Shown: positions 10,178 to 19,162 of the stretch, piece after piece
How positions within the stretch are numbered: the first letter of the stretch is position 1
Layout of the letters: each line of letters starts with the position of its first letter
Source: Nonomuraea cypriaca
GTDB lineage: Bacteria > Actinomycetota > Actinomycetes > Streptosporangiales > Streptosporangiaceae
DNA length: 59,948 nucleotides
NCBI RefSeq assembly: GCF_015645445.1
Contig: NZ_JADOGI010000042.1
Coordinates: forward strand, 1 to 59,948
Direction of reading: 5' to 3'
The notes under the pieces: model-generated
Databases searched by the model: none
What the model saw: only the letters and a program-made list of their open reading frames with translations
Told to the model about the DNA's origin: nothing
Made by a program: the position numbers and the translations under genes

Positions 10178-11343
10178 CACTTCTCCCTGGTTGTGTGATG
10201 GGGCCGGGCGATCAGCCGTAGATCCGGCCCAATTTGGGAAAAATCATCAAATGTCAGGCGGTGGATCTCGCCGATCGTCCGCACCCCGGCCGCGCCGAGC
10301 GCGGCCCGGCCGGAGCCGAGCAACGCCGGGGCGAGGTACGCGACCACGCGATCGACCAGGCCCCGCCTCATGAACGAGCCGGCCAGCGTCGGACCGCCTT
10401 CCAGGAACACGCTGACGACCTCGCGCGCCGCCAGCTCACGCAGCAGGGCGTGCGGGTCCAGGCCGTCCTGGTGGCGGGGCAGGCGCAGGAGGTCTGCCTT
10501 GAGATCGGTGTCGACGTCGTCGGCGACCGCTATGAGCGTGGGCGCCGCGCCGTCGAGCACCCTGGCGTCCGGCGGCGTCCTGCCCTCACTGTCGATCACC
10601 ACGCGCAGCGGCGTACGAACGCGCGGCCCCTCCTTGGCCCCCGCGACCTCTGGGCGCGCCGCCGGGGCAGTGGGGCGCGCGGCGTCGGAATGGGCGGCCC
10701 GGGTGGTGGGGCGGGCGGTGAGCCGGGGGTCGTCGGCGAGGATCGTGCCGATGCCCGCCACGATCGCGTCGGCGCCGGCCCGCAGCCGGTGCACGTCGGC
10801 CCGCGCCTCGGGCGAGGTGATCCACTGGCTCGTCCCGTCCTCGGCGGCGGACCGGCCGTCCAGGGTGGCGGCGAACTTCCAGGTCACGTGGGACCTGCCG
10901 AGCCGGGCGTAGGTGAGCCACTCCTCGTTCACCCGCTCAGCCGCGTCGGCGAGAACCCCGGACGTCACCGCGACCCCGTGCGCCCGCAACCGCGCCGCGC
11001 CGCCGGCTGCCTTCGGGCTGGGGTCGGCCACGGCGACCACGACCCGCACGACTCCGGCGGCGAGCAGCGCCCGGCTGCACGGCCCCGTCCTGCCGGTGTG
11101 GTCGCAGGGCTCGAGCGTCACGTACGCCGTGCCGCCCCTGGCCCGCTCCTCCGCCTGCGCCAGGGCGACGACCTCGGCGTGCGGCCCGCCCGCGTACGCG
11201 TGGAACCCCTCGCCGACGACCTCACCTGAGCCGTCGAGCACGACGCAGCCGACGACGGGATTGGGGCTGGTGGTGCCGTGTCCGCGCGCGGCCAGTTCGA
11301 CGGCACGCGCCATGTGGGCGGCGTCCTGCGCCGGTATCTCCAC
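10177..11343 (-). CDS. ribD: Bifunctional diaminohydroxyphosphoribosylaminopyrimidine deaminase / reductase
   Basis: RibD catalyses the second and third steps from GTP to riboflavin. The N-terminal deaminase domain has the zinc motif HAEVVAL and TLEPCDHTGRTGPCSRALL. The C-terminal reductase domain has VTWKFAATLDGRSAAEDGTSQWI and VFLEGGPTLAGSFM. An unusual Ala/Pro/Arg-rich insert, roughly residues 212-242, separates DDPRLTARP from RTPLRVVIDS. I chose GTG 11343 because AGGAG lies seven bases before it; a TTG 30 bases upstream lacks this. It is the first gene of the rib operon, about 110 bases after the FMN riboswitch. Confidence 0.94.
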   Translation of the reverse strand: MEIPAQDAAHMARAVELAARGHGTTSPNPVVGCVVLDGSGEVVGEGFHAYAGGPHAEVVALAQAEERARGGTAYVTLEPCDHTGRTGPCSRALLAAGVVRVVVAVADPSPKAAGGAARLRAHGVAVTSGVLADAAERVNEEWLTYARLGRSHVTWKFAATLDGRSAAEDGTSQWITSPEARADVHRLRAGADAIVAGIGTILADDPRLTARPTTRAAHSDAARPTAPAARPEVAGAKEGPRVRTPLRVVIDSEGRTPPDARVLDGAAPTLIAVADDVDTDLKADLLRLPRHQDGLDPHALLRELAAREVVSVFLEGGPTLAGSFMRRGLVDRVVAYLAPALLGSGRAALGAAGVRTIGEIHRLTFDDFSQIGPDLRLIARPHHTTREK

Positions 11344-11454
11344 CCCGGGTCTCCTACTCGCCAGTAGCTCCAAGCCACGGCGGGCCCCGGGGGATTTTCA
11401 CGATGCCTATGGCACCACGTCAGGCGCCCGGCTGGGACACCGGACACCTCGCGC

Positions 11455-11573
11455 GCTTCCTCCCATCCGGACTTTAACCGTCGGTCCCGGAATTTCACCG
11501 AGTCAACCGGCCGATGGCATCGGCCGGGTCGCGGACTGTCACCGCCGGTTCGGAATTTCACCGACCCCGGAGC
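11455..11573 (-). promoter_or_regulatory. FMN riboswitch (RFN element)
   Basis: Read on the minus strand, the conserved RFN blocks are in order: GGGGTCGGTGAAATTCCGAA, CCGGCGGTGACAGTCCGCGA, then CGGTGAAATTCCGGGACC, GACGGTTAAAGTCCGGATGG and GAGGAAG. A variable stem (CCGGCCGATGCCATCGGCCGG) lies between. It binds FMN and shuts off ribDEM-BA-H. No U-tract terminator is seen in the roughly 110-base leader after it. A CCCCCGGGG segment there could pair with CCCGGGGTG around the ribD start, so translational control is likely (inference). A possible -10 TAGCGT lies at 11574-11579. Confidence 0.93.
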
Positions 11574-11642
11574 ACGCTAGCTCTTTCGCTACCAGTGTGC
11601 CATGTCCGAATTGGCGTACGCGACCGCCCTACCACCCCTATT

Positions 11643-12452
11643 TCACGCGGCCATCAGCCGGCGGGCGCGCCTGGCCGACGGGGCATAGCGGACACTGGCC
11701 GGGACCAGGCCGATCCCGGTGTGCAAGGTCCGCAGCGTCGCGGTCGCCCACAGGTCGCCGACCGGCGTGGCGGGCAGTCCGTACAGTCGTCTGGCCCAGC
11801 GCGGCAGCGTGGCGAAGGCGAGGATGATCAGCGCCGGCATCGCGGGCTTGAGCGGCGTCAGCAGGCGCGGGAGCGGGGCGTTCAGCGACAGGCGCAGCGG
11901 ATGGGCCGCCTCCGGGACGAACCGCAGCCCCGGCCGCTCGGCGTCGATGTAGTCACGCAGCTCGGCCACCGATGCGGGCACCTCATCCGCCGTCAGCCCC
12001 ACGACCTCGGCGGCCCGCCGCCACTCCGCGACGAAGGCGTCCGCGTCGGCGTCCGACAGCGGCACGCCCGCCCGCCGGGCGATGGACAGGTAGGAGTCCA
12101 CCTCCCCGACGTGGACCCAGCGCAGGGCGGCCGGGTCGTCCAGCTGGAAGGTGACGCCGGTGTCGGGGTCGTAGGCGGTCATACTGGCGTGGATCTTACG
12201 CACCCGGCGGCCGGCCCGTTCCACCTCGGCGCGGGTGCCGTACGTGCGCACGCGTACGAACTCGGTGGTGCGTACGAAACGCGACCACGCCTCGCCCGGG
12301 TCCATGAACGCCGAGTTCTGCAGCACGCCGCGCATCGCCCTCGGGTGCAGCCCCTGCATCAGCAGCGCGCGCAGGCCGCCGACCAGCAGAATCGGCTCAC
12401 CCATCACCCGCCACGTCACCGAGCGCGGGCCGAAGATCCCATGGTCGCTCAT
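11643..12452 (-). CDS. MpaB-like oxygenase family protein (DUF2236)
   Basis: The 269-residue protein matches the MpaB/DUF2236 family. It has the N-terminal GGLRALLMQGLHPRAMRGV, FVRTTEFVRVRTYGT, VRKIHASMTAYDPDTG and the WVHVGEVDSYL block. The conserved histidines in LHPRAM, KIHASM and WVHV are the heme or metal ligands proposed for the family. Members include oxygenases cleaving prenyl side chains or latex rubber, but the substrate here is unknown. The ATG at 12452 is the only good start. The gene precedes the riboswitch region and ends 69 bases before it. Confidence 0.85.
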   Translation of the reverse strand: MSDHGIFGPRSVTWRVMGEPILLVGGLRALLMQGLHPRAMRGVLQNSAFMDPGEAWSRFVRTTEFVRVRTYGTRAEVERAGRRVRKIHASMTAYDPDTGVTFQLDDPAALRWVHVGEVDSYLSIARRAGVPLSDADADAFVAEWRRAAEVVGLTADEVPASVAELRDYIDAERPGLRFVPEAAHPLRLSLNAPLPRLLTPLKPAMPALIILAFATLPRWARRLYGLPATPVGDLWATATLRTLHTGIGLVPASVRYAPSARRARRLMAA

Positions 12453-12487
12453 AAGTGAAGAATTACCCAGGCGAGGGGTGGTTCATG

Positions 12488-13165
12488 TCACAATTTTTCC
12501 GATGGCGGGGCATATACGGCAGCAGCCGCGCGAAGAGCGTCGATCGCGGCCACCCGGTCGGCGGCTCCGTAGACGGCGCTGCCCGCCACGAACACGTCGG
12601 CCCCCGCCTCGGCGCAACGCTCGATGGTGCCGGCGTCCACGCCCCCGTCCACCTGCAGCCAGATCCGGCCGCCGTGCCGGTCGATGAGCTCCCGTGTCCG
12701 CCTCAGCTTCGGCAACACGACGTCGAGGAACTTCTGCCCGCCGAACCCCGGCTCGACGGTCATCAGCAACAGCATGTCGACCTCGCCGAGCAGGTCTTCG
12801 TACGGCTCCACGGCCGTGGCCGGGTTGAGCGCGAGCCCCGCCCTGGCGCCGAGCGAGCGGATCTCGCGCAGCGTGCGGACCGGCGCCTTGGCCGCCTCGG
12901 CGTGGATGGTGACGCTGCCCGCCCCGGCCTCGGCGTACTGCGGCGCCCAGCGGTCGGGATCGTCGATCATGAGGTGGCAGTCGAGCGGCGTCGCGGTCGC
13001 CTTGCGCAGCGCCTCCACCACGGGCAGCCCCAGGGTGAGGTTGGGCACGAAGTGGTAGTCCATGACGTCGACGTGCAGCCAGTCGGCATTGGGCACGGCG
13101 GCGGCCTCGTCGGCGAGCCTGGCGAAGTCGGCGGCGAGGATGCTGGGCGAGATCTGTACGGCCAT
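12488..13165 (-). CDS. rpe: Ribulose-phosphate 3-epimerase
   Basis: This enzyme interconverts ribulose 5-phosphate and xylulose 5-phosphate in the pentose phosphate pathway. The 225-residue TIM barrel shows every signature: [53 protein letters not shown] and [11 protein letters not shown], with the metal ligands His and Asp in HVDVMD and CHLM and the catalytic Asp in VDGG. The ATG lies nine bases after a TAGACT hexamer, so the mRNA leader is probably very short. The ribose precursor role fits its place near ribBA, which uses ribulose 5-phosphate. Confidence 0.96.
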   Translation of the reverse strand: MAVQISPSILAADFARLADEAAAVPNADWLHVDVMDYHFVPNLTLGLPVVEALRKATATPLDCHLMIDDPDRWAPQYAEAGAGSVTIHAEAAKAPVRTLREIRSLGARAGLALNPATAVEPYEDLLGEVDMLLLMTVEPGFGGQKFLDVVLPKLRRTRELIDRHGGRIWLQVDGGVDAGTIERCAEAGADVFVAGSAVYGAADRVAAIDALRAAAAVYAPPSEKL

Positions 13166-13177
13166 GATTGGCCAAGT

Positions 13178-14146
13178 CTAGTGAACGGCCTGCGCCTGCC
13201 TCGCCCGGGACATCAGTCCGAGCCCGATGAACGTCACCGGCGCCCCGAGGTGCACCCAGAGCGCCAGCAGCGCGTATCCGGCGTACCTCACCGGACCGGT
13301 CTGGGGCAGCACCTCGCGCTGGACGTACCAGATGAACACGGCCACCAGCGTGCCGAGCAACCAGCGGGCGGCGCGGAGCCCGAGCGGCCCGCCCGCGTCG
13401 AACCAGCCGAGCCGGTACATGATCGAGGCTCCGGCGAGCGTGCCGAGCAGCACGCCCGACAGGGTGACGATCGTGTCGAGACTCTCGGGCGCGATCCGGC
13501 CCGCCGGGCTCCACGACAGGGGCGGGGACCATCCGCCGTACAGCGCGTTGGCCAGCGCGGCGGCGCCGATCAACGCGACGGACGACACGACGGAGGCCGC
13601 GAGCTGTCTCCACAGCGCCAGTCCCAGCCACCATGCGGTCAACGGCCGTTCCACCTTGAGGACCAGCACCAGCACGGCCACGCCCAGCAGTGCCCCGGCC
13701 ACGACGTCCGACACGAAGTGCACGCCCAGGTAGACCCGGCTCAGGCAGACGAGAGCCGCGAGCGCTCCCGCCGTCCACCACGCCCACGGCCTGCCTGCCA
13801 TCACGGCGAGCCGCCCTAACCCGGCGGTGCCGTTCTGGGCGTGCCCGGACGGCAGCCCGAAGCTCTCCTCGACGGACAGGGGACGCACCCCGGCGTCGAT
13901 CCAGTACGGCCTGGGCTGGTGCGCGGCGAGCTTGCCGATCGTGTTCGTGACGGCGGCCACCAGGACGGTGAGCCCCAGGCGCAGGCCGAGCCCCGGGTCG
14001 ACACACCAGTAGAGGACGGGCAGACACAGCAGGAAGAACGTGTCCGTGCCGAACACCGAGACGAGATCCAACACCGGCCGGACCCACTCCGGCCACTGCT
14101 GAAGCCACACGATGAGCTCCAGCTCGGCTCTGTGAAGGTCGTTCAT
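13178..14146 (-). CDS. PAP2 family membrane phosphatase
   Basis: The protein has about 322 residues and eight to nine hydrophobic segments. The three PAP2 motifs are present: KLAAHQPRP, PSGHAQN and SRVYLGVHFVSD. They lie in the first half and form the active site facing outside or the membrane interface. The C-terminal half (after about residue 170) is an additional multi-helix membrane region. The substrate could be an isoprenyl or lipid pyrophosphate (inference). I chose ATG 14146; an in-frame GTG at 14155 adds three residues. The stop is 12 bases from the rpe start. Confidence 0.85.
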   Translation of the reverse strand: MNDLHRAELELIVWLQQWPEWVRPVLDLVSVFGTDTFFLLCLPVLYWCVDPGLGLRLGLTVLVAAVTNTIGKLAAHQPRPYWIDAGVRPLSVEESFGLPSGHAQNGTAGLGRLAVMAGRPWAWWTAGALAALVCLSRVYLGVHFVSDVVAGALLGVAVLVLVLKVERPLTAWWLGLALWRQLAASVVSSVALIGAAALANALYGGWSPPLSWSPAGRIAPESLDTIVTLSGVLLGTLAGASIMYRLGWFDAGGPLGLRAARWLLGTLVAVFIWYVQREVLPQTGPVRYAGYALLALWVHLGAPVTFIGLGLMSRARQAQAVH

Positions 14147-14207
14147 GAAGTCCACAGGGTCGATCGGATCACATCCGAGGGCGGCGCCCGGTTCGCGGGA
14201 CCAGAGC

Positions 14208-14624
14208 TCACCGCCTGCGAGGCTGGTTGAAGCGCAGCATGTTGCCTGAGGGATCGCGGAAGGCGCAGTCGCGAACGCCGTACGGCTGGTCGACCGGCTC
14301 CTGCAGCACCTCGCCGCCCGCTGCGCGGATGCGCTCGAAGGTGGCGTCGCAGTCGTCGGTCATGAAGATGACGCCGCGCAGCAGGCCCTTCGCCAGGAGT
14401 TCCGCCATGGTCTCCTTGTCGGCGGGCGAGGCGTTCGGGTCCGCGAGGGGCGGTTCGAGGACGATGTCCACACCGGGCTGCGACGGCGCCCCGACGGTCA
14501 CCCACCGCATGCCCTCGAACCCGACGTCGTTGCGCACTTCCATGCCCAGAACGTCCCGGTAGAAGGCGAGCGCCTTGTCATGGTCGTCGACGGCGATGAA
14601 GCACGTTGAAAGCTTGATGTCCAT
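14208..14624 (-). CDS. VOC family (glyoxalase/bleomycin resistance-like) protein
   Basis: The 138-residue protein has two beta-alpha-beta-beta-beta modules of the vicinal oxygen chelate fold. It shows IKLSTCFIAVDDHDKALAFY at the start, LGMEVRNDVGFEGMRWVTV and the C-terminal YGVRDCAFRDPSGNMLRF with the metal-ligand region. It lies directly downstream of an AraC-like gene (10-base gap). AraC-VOC pairs are common in actinomycetes and the VOC protein is probably the regulator target. The ATG at 14624 was chosen because the longer frame lacks the conserved fold start. Confidence 0.88.
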   Translation of the reverse strand: MDIKLSTCFIAVDDHDKALAFYRDVLGMEVRNDVGFEGMRWVTVGAPSQPGVDIVLEPPLADPNASPADKETMAELLAKGLLRGVIFMTDDCDATFERIRAAGGEVLQEPVDQPYGVRDCAFRDPSGNMLRFNQPRRR

Positions 14625-14634
14625 GTGCTTCACG

Positions 14635-15054
14635 CTACGGGCCGGAAGCCGGTTTCGCTTCTCCGTTCCTGACCGGTCGCGTGTAGATCTTGGCCATGCA
14701 GGCCGGGATGGCGGCGCCCTCGTCATGGGGGCGCGCCCGGTATGAGCTCGGGCTCTCGCCGACCAGCTCGGTGAACCGCGAACTGAACGACCCCAGCGAT
14801 GTACAGCCGACCGCGAAGCAGACCTCCGTCACCGTCAGGTCGCCCCGGCGCAGCAACGCCTTGGCCCGCTCGATCCGGCGCGTCATCAGGTAGCTGTACG
14901 GAGTCTCCCCGTAGGCGGCGCGAAAGCTGCGCGAGAAATGGCCCGGCGACATGAAGGCGACGCGCGCCAGCGCGGGAATGTCGAGCGGCTTCGCGTATTC
15001 GCGGTCCATCAGGTCACGGGCGCGGCGCAGCCGTACTAGGTCCTCCAACGTCAC
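14635..15054 (-). CDS. AraC family transcriptional regulator (DNA-binding domain only)
   Basis: The 139-residue protein consists of a two-helix-turn-helix AraC domain, LARVAFMSPGHFSRSFRAAYGETPYSYLMTRRI in parts, then LTVTEVCFAVGCTSLGSFSS and FTELVGESPSSYRAR. It has no N-terminal sensing domain, and a short C-terminal tail follows (KIYTRPVRNGEAKP). It probably regulates the adjacent VOC gene. The start GTG at 15054 is the only one before a 5' open stretch reaching a TGA. That stretch encodes no recognisable domain. Confidence 0.85.
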   Translation of the reverse strand: MTLEDLVRLRRARDLMDREYAKPLDIPALARVAFMSPGHFSRSFRAAYGETPYSYLMTRRIERAKALLRRGDLTVTEVCFAVGCTSLGSFSSRFTELVGESPSSYRARPHDEGAAIPACMAKIYTRPVRNGEAKPASGP

Positions 15055-15316
15055 ACGACCAGCATCCCACAGCGCCTGGCGCCAGGCACCGCCGACGCCA
15101 TCCTGGAAAGCCTCATCGAACAGCTCGCCGATGCAGGCGCAGGAAGACGAACGACTTGGCCCGTCATCGCCTTGATGACGGCCTGCTCAGCCGGGAACGG
15201 CTCCATCGGCGGCTGCCACGCTCTGGGACGCATGAATCATGGATCCTCTCCCTGACCCAAACCGCGCGATCAGGAAGAGTGACCACAAACGCCATCAGCG
15301 ACACATGACCGACGCT
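15055..15316. other. Intergenic, no confident gene
   Basis: Between the AraC-like gene and the 3' end of rsmB I see no convincing gene or RNA. A minus-strand open stretch continues in frame upstream of the AraC start (reading CIGELFDEAFQDGVGGAWRQ) until a TGA, but lacks a start codon. It may be a remnant of a longer ancestor. Confidence 0.4.
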
Positions 15317-16954
15317 CTAGCGCTTGCGGAGCAGGGCCAGGAACATGGCGTCGGTGCCGTGCCGGTGCGGCCAGAACTGGGCGTGCGGCCCTTCACCCAG
15401 GCCGCCGACCTCAGGCAGGTAGTCACGCGCGTCGAGCTGCTCGGCATCGCCCCTGCGGGCGAGGACGTCCCCGACCACGACCCGAGTCTCGGCCAGGTGC
15501 GGCGAGCAGGTGACGTACGCGACGACTCCGCCAGGACGTACGGCGTCGAGCGCCGTGTCGAGCAGCCGCCGCTGCAGCTTCCCCAGCTCGGCGACGCCCG
15601 CCGGATCCCGCCGCCACCGTGCCTCGGGCCGGCGCCGCAACGCGCCCAGCCCGGTGCAGGGAACATCGAGCATGACCCGATCGAACACCCCCGGCCGCCA
15701 CGCCGGCTCCGTGCCGTCCGCGGTGACCACCACCGCGTCCCTGGTGGTCTGCCAGACCAGCCGCGCCCGGTGCGGCTGCACGTCGACGGCCACCAGCCGC
15801 GCCCCACCCGCAAACGCCTCAACAACGACGCCATCCCCGCGACCCACGGCGGCACCCCCATCACCGCGGCCGCCGGTCCCGGCATCTCCCGCGGCCTCGC
15901 CATGACCAGCAGCACCGCCGCCAACCATGACCTGGGCACCCTCACCGCGCCCGGCACCGTCACCACCCGCAACCTGGGCACCCTTGCCGTGGGCGGCAGC
16001 CGCATGGGTGCCGGCGCTCTTGCCGGCCGTGGCCAGTCCGGCGAGGTCGCCGTGGGTGGCGATGGCGTCGAGGAGCCCCGCCTTGCCGCCGGGACCGGCG
16101 CACATGTCGAGCCACAGCTCCTCGCCCTTGCCCTCGACCGGCACCCGGGTCAGGGCGAGCGCCACCAGCTGGCTGGCCTCGTCCTGCACGGCGGCACGTG
16201 TCTCGGCGATGGCCCCGATCTGCCCGGGGTCGCCCTCACGCAGATAGGCGGCGTACGGCGAGTAGCGGGCCGGGATGGCGCCCGAGTCTTCGAGCTCCGC
16301 CACCGAACTACGCCCCGGCCGCGCGACCAGCGTCACCAGGGGACGGGCGTTGTCGGCGTCGAGCAGGTCGGCCACCTCGTCGCTCCCGCCCAGGGCGTCG
16401 CGGAAGACGGAGACGATCCACCGTGGATGTCCGTAGGCGACGGCGAGGTGCCCGACGGGATCCTCGGCGGGGTCGGGCGCGACGATGGGCACCCATTCTT
16501 CGAGCGTCCTGGAGCCGATCTTGCGCAGGACCGCGTTGACGAACTTGGCCGCGCCGGCACCGATGCGCAGGCGTACCAGATCGACGGTGGTGCCGACGGC
16601 CGCGTGTGGCGGGACGCGCATGCGCAGCAGCTGATGCGCGCCGAGCCGCAGCGCGTCGCGTACGTCCGGGTCGGGCGCACGGTCGCTGCACGTCTCGATG
16701 ACGGCGTCGTAGGTGCCGAGCCCGCGCAGCGTCCCGTACGCGAGCTCGGTGGCCAGGGCCGCGTCGCGGCCCCGGATCCCACGTTCACGCAGGAGGCGCG
16801 GCAGCAGCAGATTGGCGTACGCGTCGCGCTCGTCAACGGCTCGCACGACGTCGAAGGCCGCGTTGCGCGCGGGGTCGCGCGCCGGTCTGCGCGGCCTCTG
16901 CGAACGACTCCCGCCGCCCCTGCCTGCGTCCCCCTGGTGCCCCCTGCTTTTCAT
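15317..16954 (-). CDS. rsmB: 16S rRNA m5C967 methyltransferase (RsmB/NOL1/NOP2/Sun family)
   Basis: The 545-residue protein is longer than usual. The N-terminal NusB-like domain spans about residues 28-165. The SAM domain starts at DMCAGPGGKAGLLDAIA (about 283-299). Catalytic cysteines are in DVPCTGLG (C433) and TCSPHLAET (C483). Between motif I and the next strand (LVAVDVQPHRARLV) lies about 78 residues of Gly/Ala/His-rich low-complexity sequence (301-378). This must loop out of the fold because both ends are conserved. The ATG at 16954 is 16 bases from the coiled-coil gene and the operon runs fmt to rsmB. Confidence 0.92.
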   Translation of the reverse strand: MKSRGHQGDAGRGGGSRSQRPRRPARDPARNAAFDVVRAVDERDAYANLLLPRLLRERGIRGRDAALATELAYGTLRGLGTYDAVIETCSDRAPDPDVRDALRLGAHQLLRMRVPPHAAVGTTVDLVRLRIGAGAAKFVNAVLRKIGSRTLEEWVPIVAPDPAEDPVGHLAVAYGHPRWIVSVFRDALGGSDEVADLLDADNARPLVTLVARPGRSSVAELEDSGAIPARYSPYAAYLREGDPGQIGAIAETRAAVQDEASQLVALALTRVPVEGKGEELWLDMCAGPGGKAGLLDAIATHGDLAGLATAGKSAGTHAAAAHGKGAQVAGGDGAGRGEGAQVMVGGGAAGHGEAAGDAGTGGRGDGGAAVGRGDGVVVEAFAGGARLVAVDVQPHRARLVWQTTRDAVVVTADGTEPAWRPGVFDRVMLDVPCTGLGALRRRPEARWRRDPAGVAELGKLQRRLLDTALDAVRPGGVVAYVTCSPHLAETRVVVGDVLARRGDAEQLDARDYLPEVGGLGEGPHAQFWPHRHGTDAMFLALLRKR

Positions 16955-16970
16955 CCCCTCAAACTTTCAC

Positions 16971-17576
16971 TTACTTCGGTGGCAGCCTGTCGAGCATCTG
17001 GCCGAGCAGCGCCTTGACATCGACCATGCCGGTCTTGAGCTCCCCGACATCGGTCTTGAGAACCGCGACGTCGCTCTTGAGGATCCCGACATCCGTCTTC
17101 AGGACTCCGACATCCGTCTTCAGGACTCCGACATCCGTCTTCAGGACTCCGACATCCGTCTTCAGGACTCCGACATCCGCTTTAAGGACCGTGACGTCCG
17201 TCTTGAGGTCGGCGACGTCTGTCTTGAGAATCGCGACGTCCGTCTCGAGCACAGCGACCCGGCCGTCGATGGTGGTCACCGTGGTCTGCAGACCGTCGAA
17301 CTTCTGGTCGAGCTGCACGGTCACGCCGAGGGCCTTGTCGACCTTCTGCTCCATCCGTGCAACCTTGCCCTGCGTCTTCTCCAGCGAAAACTCCGTCCGC
17401 CGGGCGTGGCTCTTGATATCGCGACAGTCGTCGCGCACATCGCCGAGCACCTTGAAAGTGGCGTCCTGGTCTTCGCGGAGGTTGTCCATGCGCGCGACGA
17501 TAGCGAGTGCCTCGCTAGGCGTTGTGGTCATGGCGTCCATGTTACCGGCTGCATCTTGATCGACACGCTCGGTCAC
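16971..17576 (-). CDS. Heptad-repeat coiled-coil protein, function unknown
   Basis: The 201-residue protein is soluble and nearly all helical. Residues 75-195 form a long coiled coil of repeating heptads with the pattern LKTDVGV, at least ten in a row, changing only at a few positions. The N-terminal part ([20 protein letters not shown]) resembles generic DUF-type coiled coils. No catalytic motif is present. GTG 17576 overlaps the fmt stop as GTGA; internal ATGs at 17540 and 17531 are alternatives. It lies between fmt and rsmB, genes that are normally adjacent. It is probably expressed and grows or shrinks by slippage of its 21-bp DNA repeat. Confidence 0.7.
   Translation of the reverse strand: MTERVDQDAAGNMDAMTTTPSEALAIVARMDNLREDQDATFKVLGDVRDDCRDIKSHARRTEFSLEKTQGKVARMEQKVDKALGVTVQLDQKFDGLQTTVTTIDGRVAVLETDVAILKTDVADLKTDVTVLKADVGVLKTDVGVLKTDVGVLKTDVGVLKTDVGILKSDVAVLKTDVGELKTGMVDVKALLGQMLDRLPPK
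17088..17171. repeat. Four perfect 21-bp tandem repeats in a coding region
   Basis: The 21-mer beginning GACATCCGTCTTCAGGACTC repeats exactly four times from 17088 to 17171, flanked by diverged copies on both sides. Each unit is exactly seven codons, one coiled-coil heptad, so copy number changes keep the frame and the heptad register. Confidence 0.92.
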
Positions 17577-18499
17577 TTGAAGATCTCTTTACCCTCTGGG
17601 CGAACTCCACGGGCCCACTCCCCCGCGCCCATCAAGCGCTTGCCCTGCGGTTGCACCTCGCCCAGCTCGACCGCGTCGGTGGCCGTCCCGACCAGCACCG
17701 TCGTCTTCGTGGCGGCGATCTCGCCCGGCGCGAGCCGCTCCCCTGCGGCCACCCGGACCGGCCCGAGCTTCACCCGCTGCCCTCTGAACTCGCTCCACGC
17801 TCCCGGGCTCGGCGTGCAGGCCCGGATCAGGCGGTCGACGTGCATGGCGGGCTTGGCCCAGTCGACCCTGGCGTCGGCGACGGAGATCTTGGGCGCGATG
17901 GTCACCCCGTCCGCCGGCTGCGGCCGGGCCTCCAGGGTGCCGTCCTCGACGCCGTCGAGGGTGGCGGCGAGCAGCTCCGCCCCGGAGACCGACAGTCGTT
18001 CCAGCAGTGATCCGCTGGTGTCGGTGGCGCGGATCTCCTCGGTCACCACGCCGTAGACGGGGCCCGCGTCCAGCTCCTTGACGATCTGGAACGTGGTCGC
18101 CCCGCTGATCTCGTCGCCGTGCAGGATCGCGTGCTGGACGGGCGCGGCCCCGCGCCAGGCGGGCAGGATCGAGAAGTGCAGGTTGATCCAGCCGTGCCGG
18201 GGCACGTCGAGCGCCGACTGCGGCAGCAGCGCGCCGTACGCGACCACCGGGCAGCAGTCGGGCTCAAGCGCGCGCAACCGGTCGAGGAAGGCGGGGTCAC
18301 CGGCCTTCAGCGGACGAAGCACCTCGATGCCGGACTCCTCCGCGAGCGCGGCCACCGGCGAGGGGTGGACCCTGCGCCCCCGGCCCGACTGGGCGTCGGG
18401 GCGGGTGACGACCGCCACCACCTCGTGGCGCGGCGAGTCGATCAGGGTGCGCAGCGACGGGAGCGCCGTCTCTGGCGTGCCCGCGAAGACCAGACGCAT
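17573..18499 (-). CDS. fmt: Methionyl-tRNA formyltransferase
   Basis: The enzyme formylates initiator Met-tRNA using 10-formyltetrahydrofolate. The 308-residue protein has [16 protein letters not shown] at the start, the signature [20 protein letters not shown] containing the catalytic His, and [11 protein letters not shown] with the key Asp, then a C-terminal OB-like domain ([18 protein letters not shown]). The ATG at 18499 is clear. It follows def with a 4-base gap, the classical def-fmt pair, and its stop overlaps the coiled-coil gene. Confidence 0.96.
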   Translation of the reverse strand: MRLVFAGTPETALPSLRTLIDSPRHEVVAVVTRPDAQSGRGRRVHPSPVAALAEESGIEVLRPLKAGDPAFLDRLRALEPDCCPVVAYGALLPQSALDVPRHGWINLHFSILPAWRGAAPVQHAILHGDEISGATTFQIVKELDAGPVYGVVTEEIRATDTSGSLLERLSVSGAELLAATLDGVEDGTLEARPQPADGVTIAPKISVADARVDWAKPAMHVDRLIRACTPSPGAWSEFRGQRVKLGPVRVAAGERLAPGEIAATKTTVLVGTATDAVELGEVQPQGKRLMGAGEWARGVRPEGKEIFK

Positions 18500-18503
18500 G
18501 ATC

Positions 18504-19052
18504 TCAGAGCGCCTTTCCGCCGGTGGCGTGGGGCGAGGCCTTGATGACCGGGGCGGCCAGGCCGCTCCACTCGGCCTCGCGGACGGCCTTCATGGCCAGC
18601 TTGCGCTGCTTGGGGTCCATGCGGTCGATGAACAGGATGCCGTCGAGGTGGTCGGTCTCGTGCTGGAAGCAGCGGGCCATCAGGTCGGTGCCCTCGAGGA
18701 CGACGGGCTCGCCGTACATGTCGAAGCCCTTGGCGACGGCGCGGATGGCGCGTGGCGTCGGGAACGACAGCCCGGGGAAGGACAGGCAGCCCTCCTCGCC
18801 CTCCTCGTCGATCTCGGACGACAGGTCGAGGTCGGGGTTGATCAGGTGGCCGAGCTGGTCGTCCACGTAGTAGGTGAACACGCGCAGCCCGACGCCGATC
18901 TGGGGTGCCGCCAGGCCCGCGCCGGGGGCGTCCATCATCGTGTCGGTGAGGTCTTTGACCAGTTTGCGGAGCTCCTTGTCGAAGTCGGCGACCGGGGCCG
19001 CCGGGCTGCGCAACACCGGGTCTCCGAACAGCCGGATCGACTGGATCGCCAA
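18504..19052 (-). CDS. def: Peptide deformylase
   Basis: This enzyme removes the formyl group from new proteins. The 182-residue product has the three motifs [18 protein letters not shown] and QHETDHLDG, with Cys and two His as metal ligands and Glu as base. The C-terminal tail after the third motif is longer than in E. coli, as in actinobacterial type forms. I chose TTG 19052 ([14 protein letters not shown]) because GGAG lies eight bases before it and the product starts at the family-typical position. GTG 19061 or TTG 19073 are alternatives. Confidence 0.93.
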   Translation of the reverse strand: MAIQSIRLFGDPVLRSPAAPVADFDKELRKLVKDLTDTMMDAPGAGLAAPQIGVGLRVFTYYVDDQLGHLINPDLDLSSEIDEEGEEGCLSFPGLSFPTPRAIRAVAKGFDMYGEPVVLEGTDLMARCFQHETDHLDGILFIDRMDPKQRKLAMKAVREAEWSGLAAPVIKASPHATGGKAL

Positions 19053-19162
19053 GGGGGTCACTCCGTTTCTCAAGCGTGGATCAGCTCAGTTTAATGCAGG
19101 CGCGGACCCCGTCACCTGCGGCGGACGAGCGACGGCGCGACCAGTCTCGAGGGACCGCCCCG

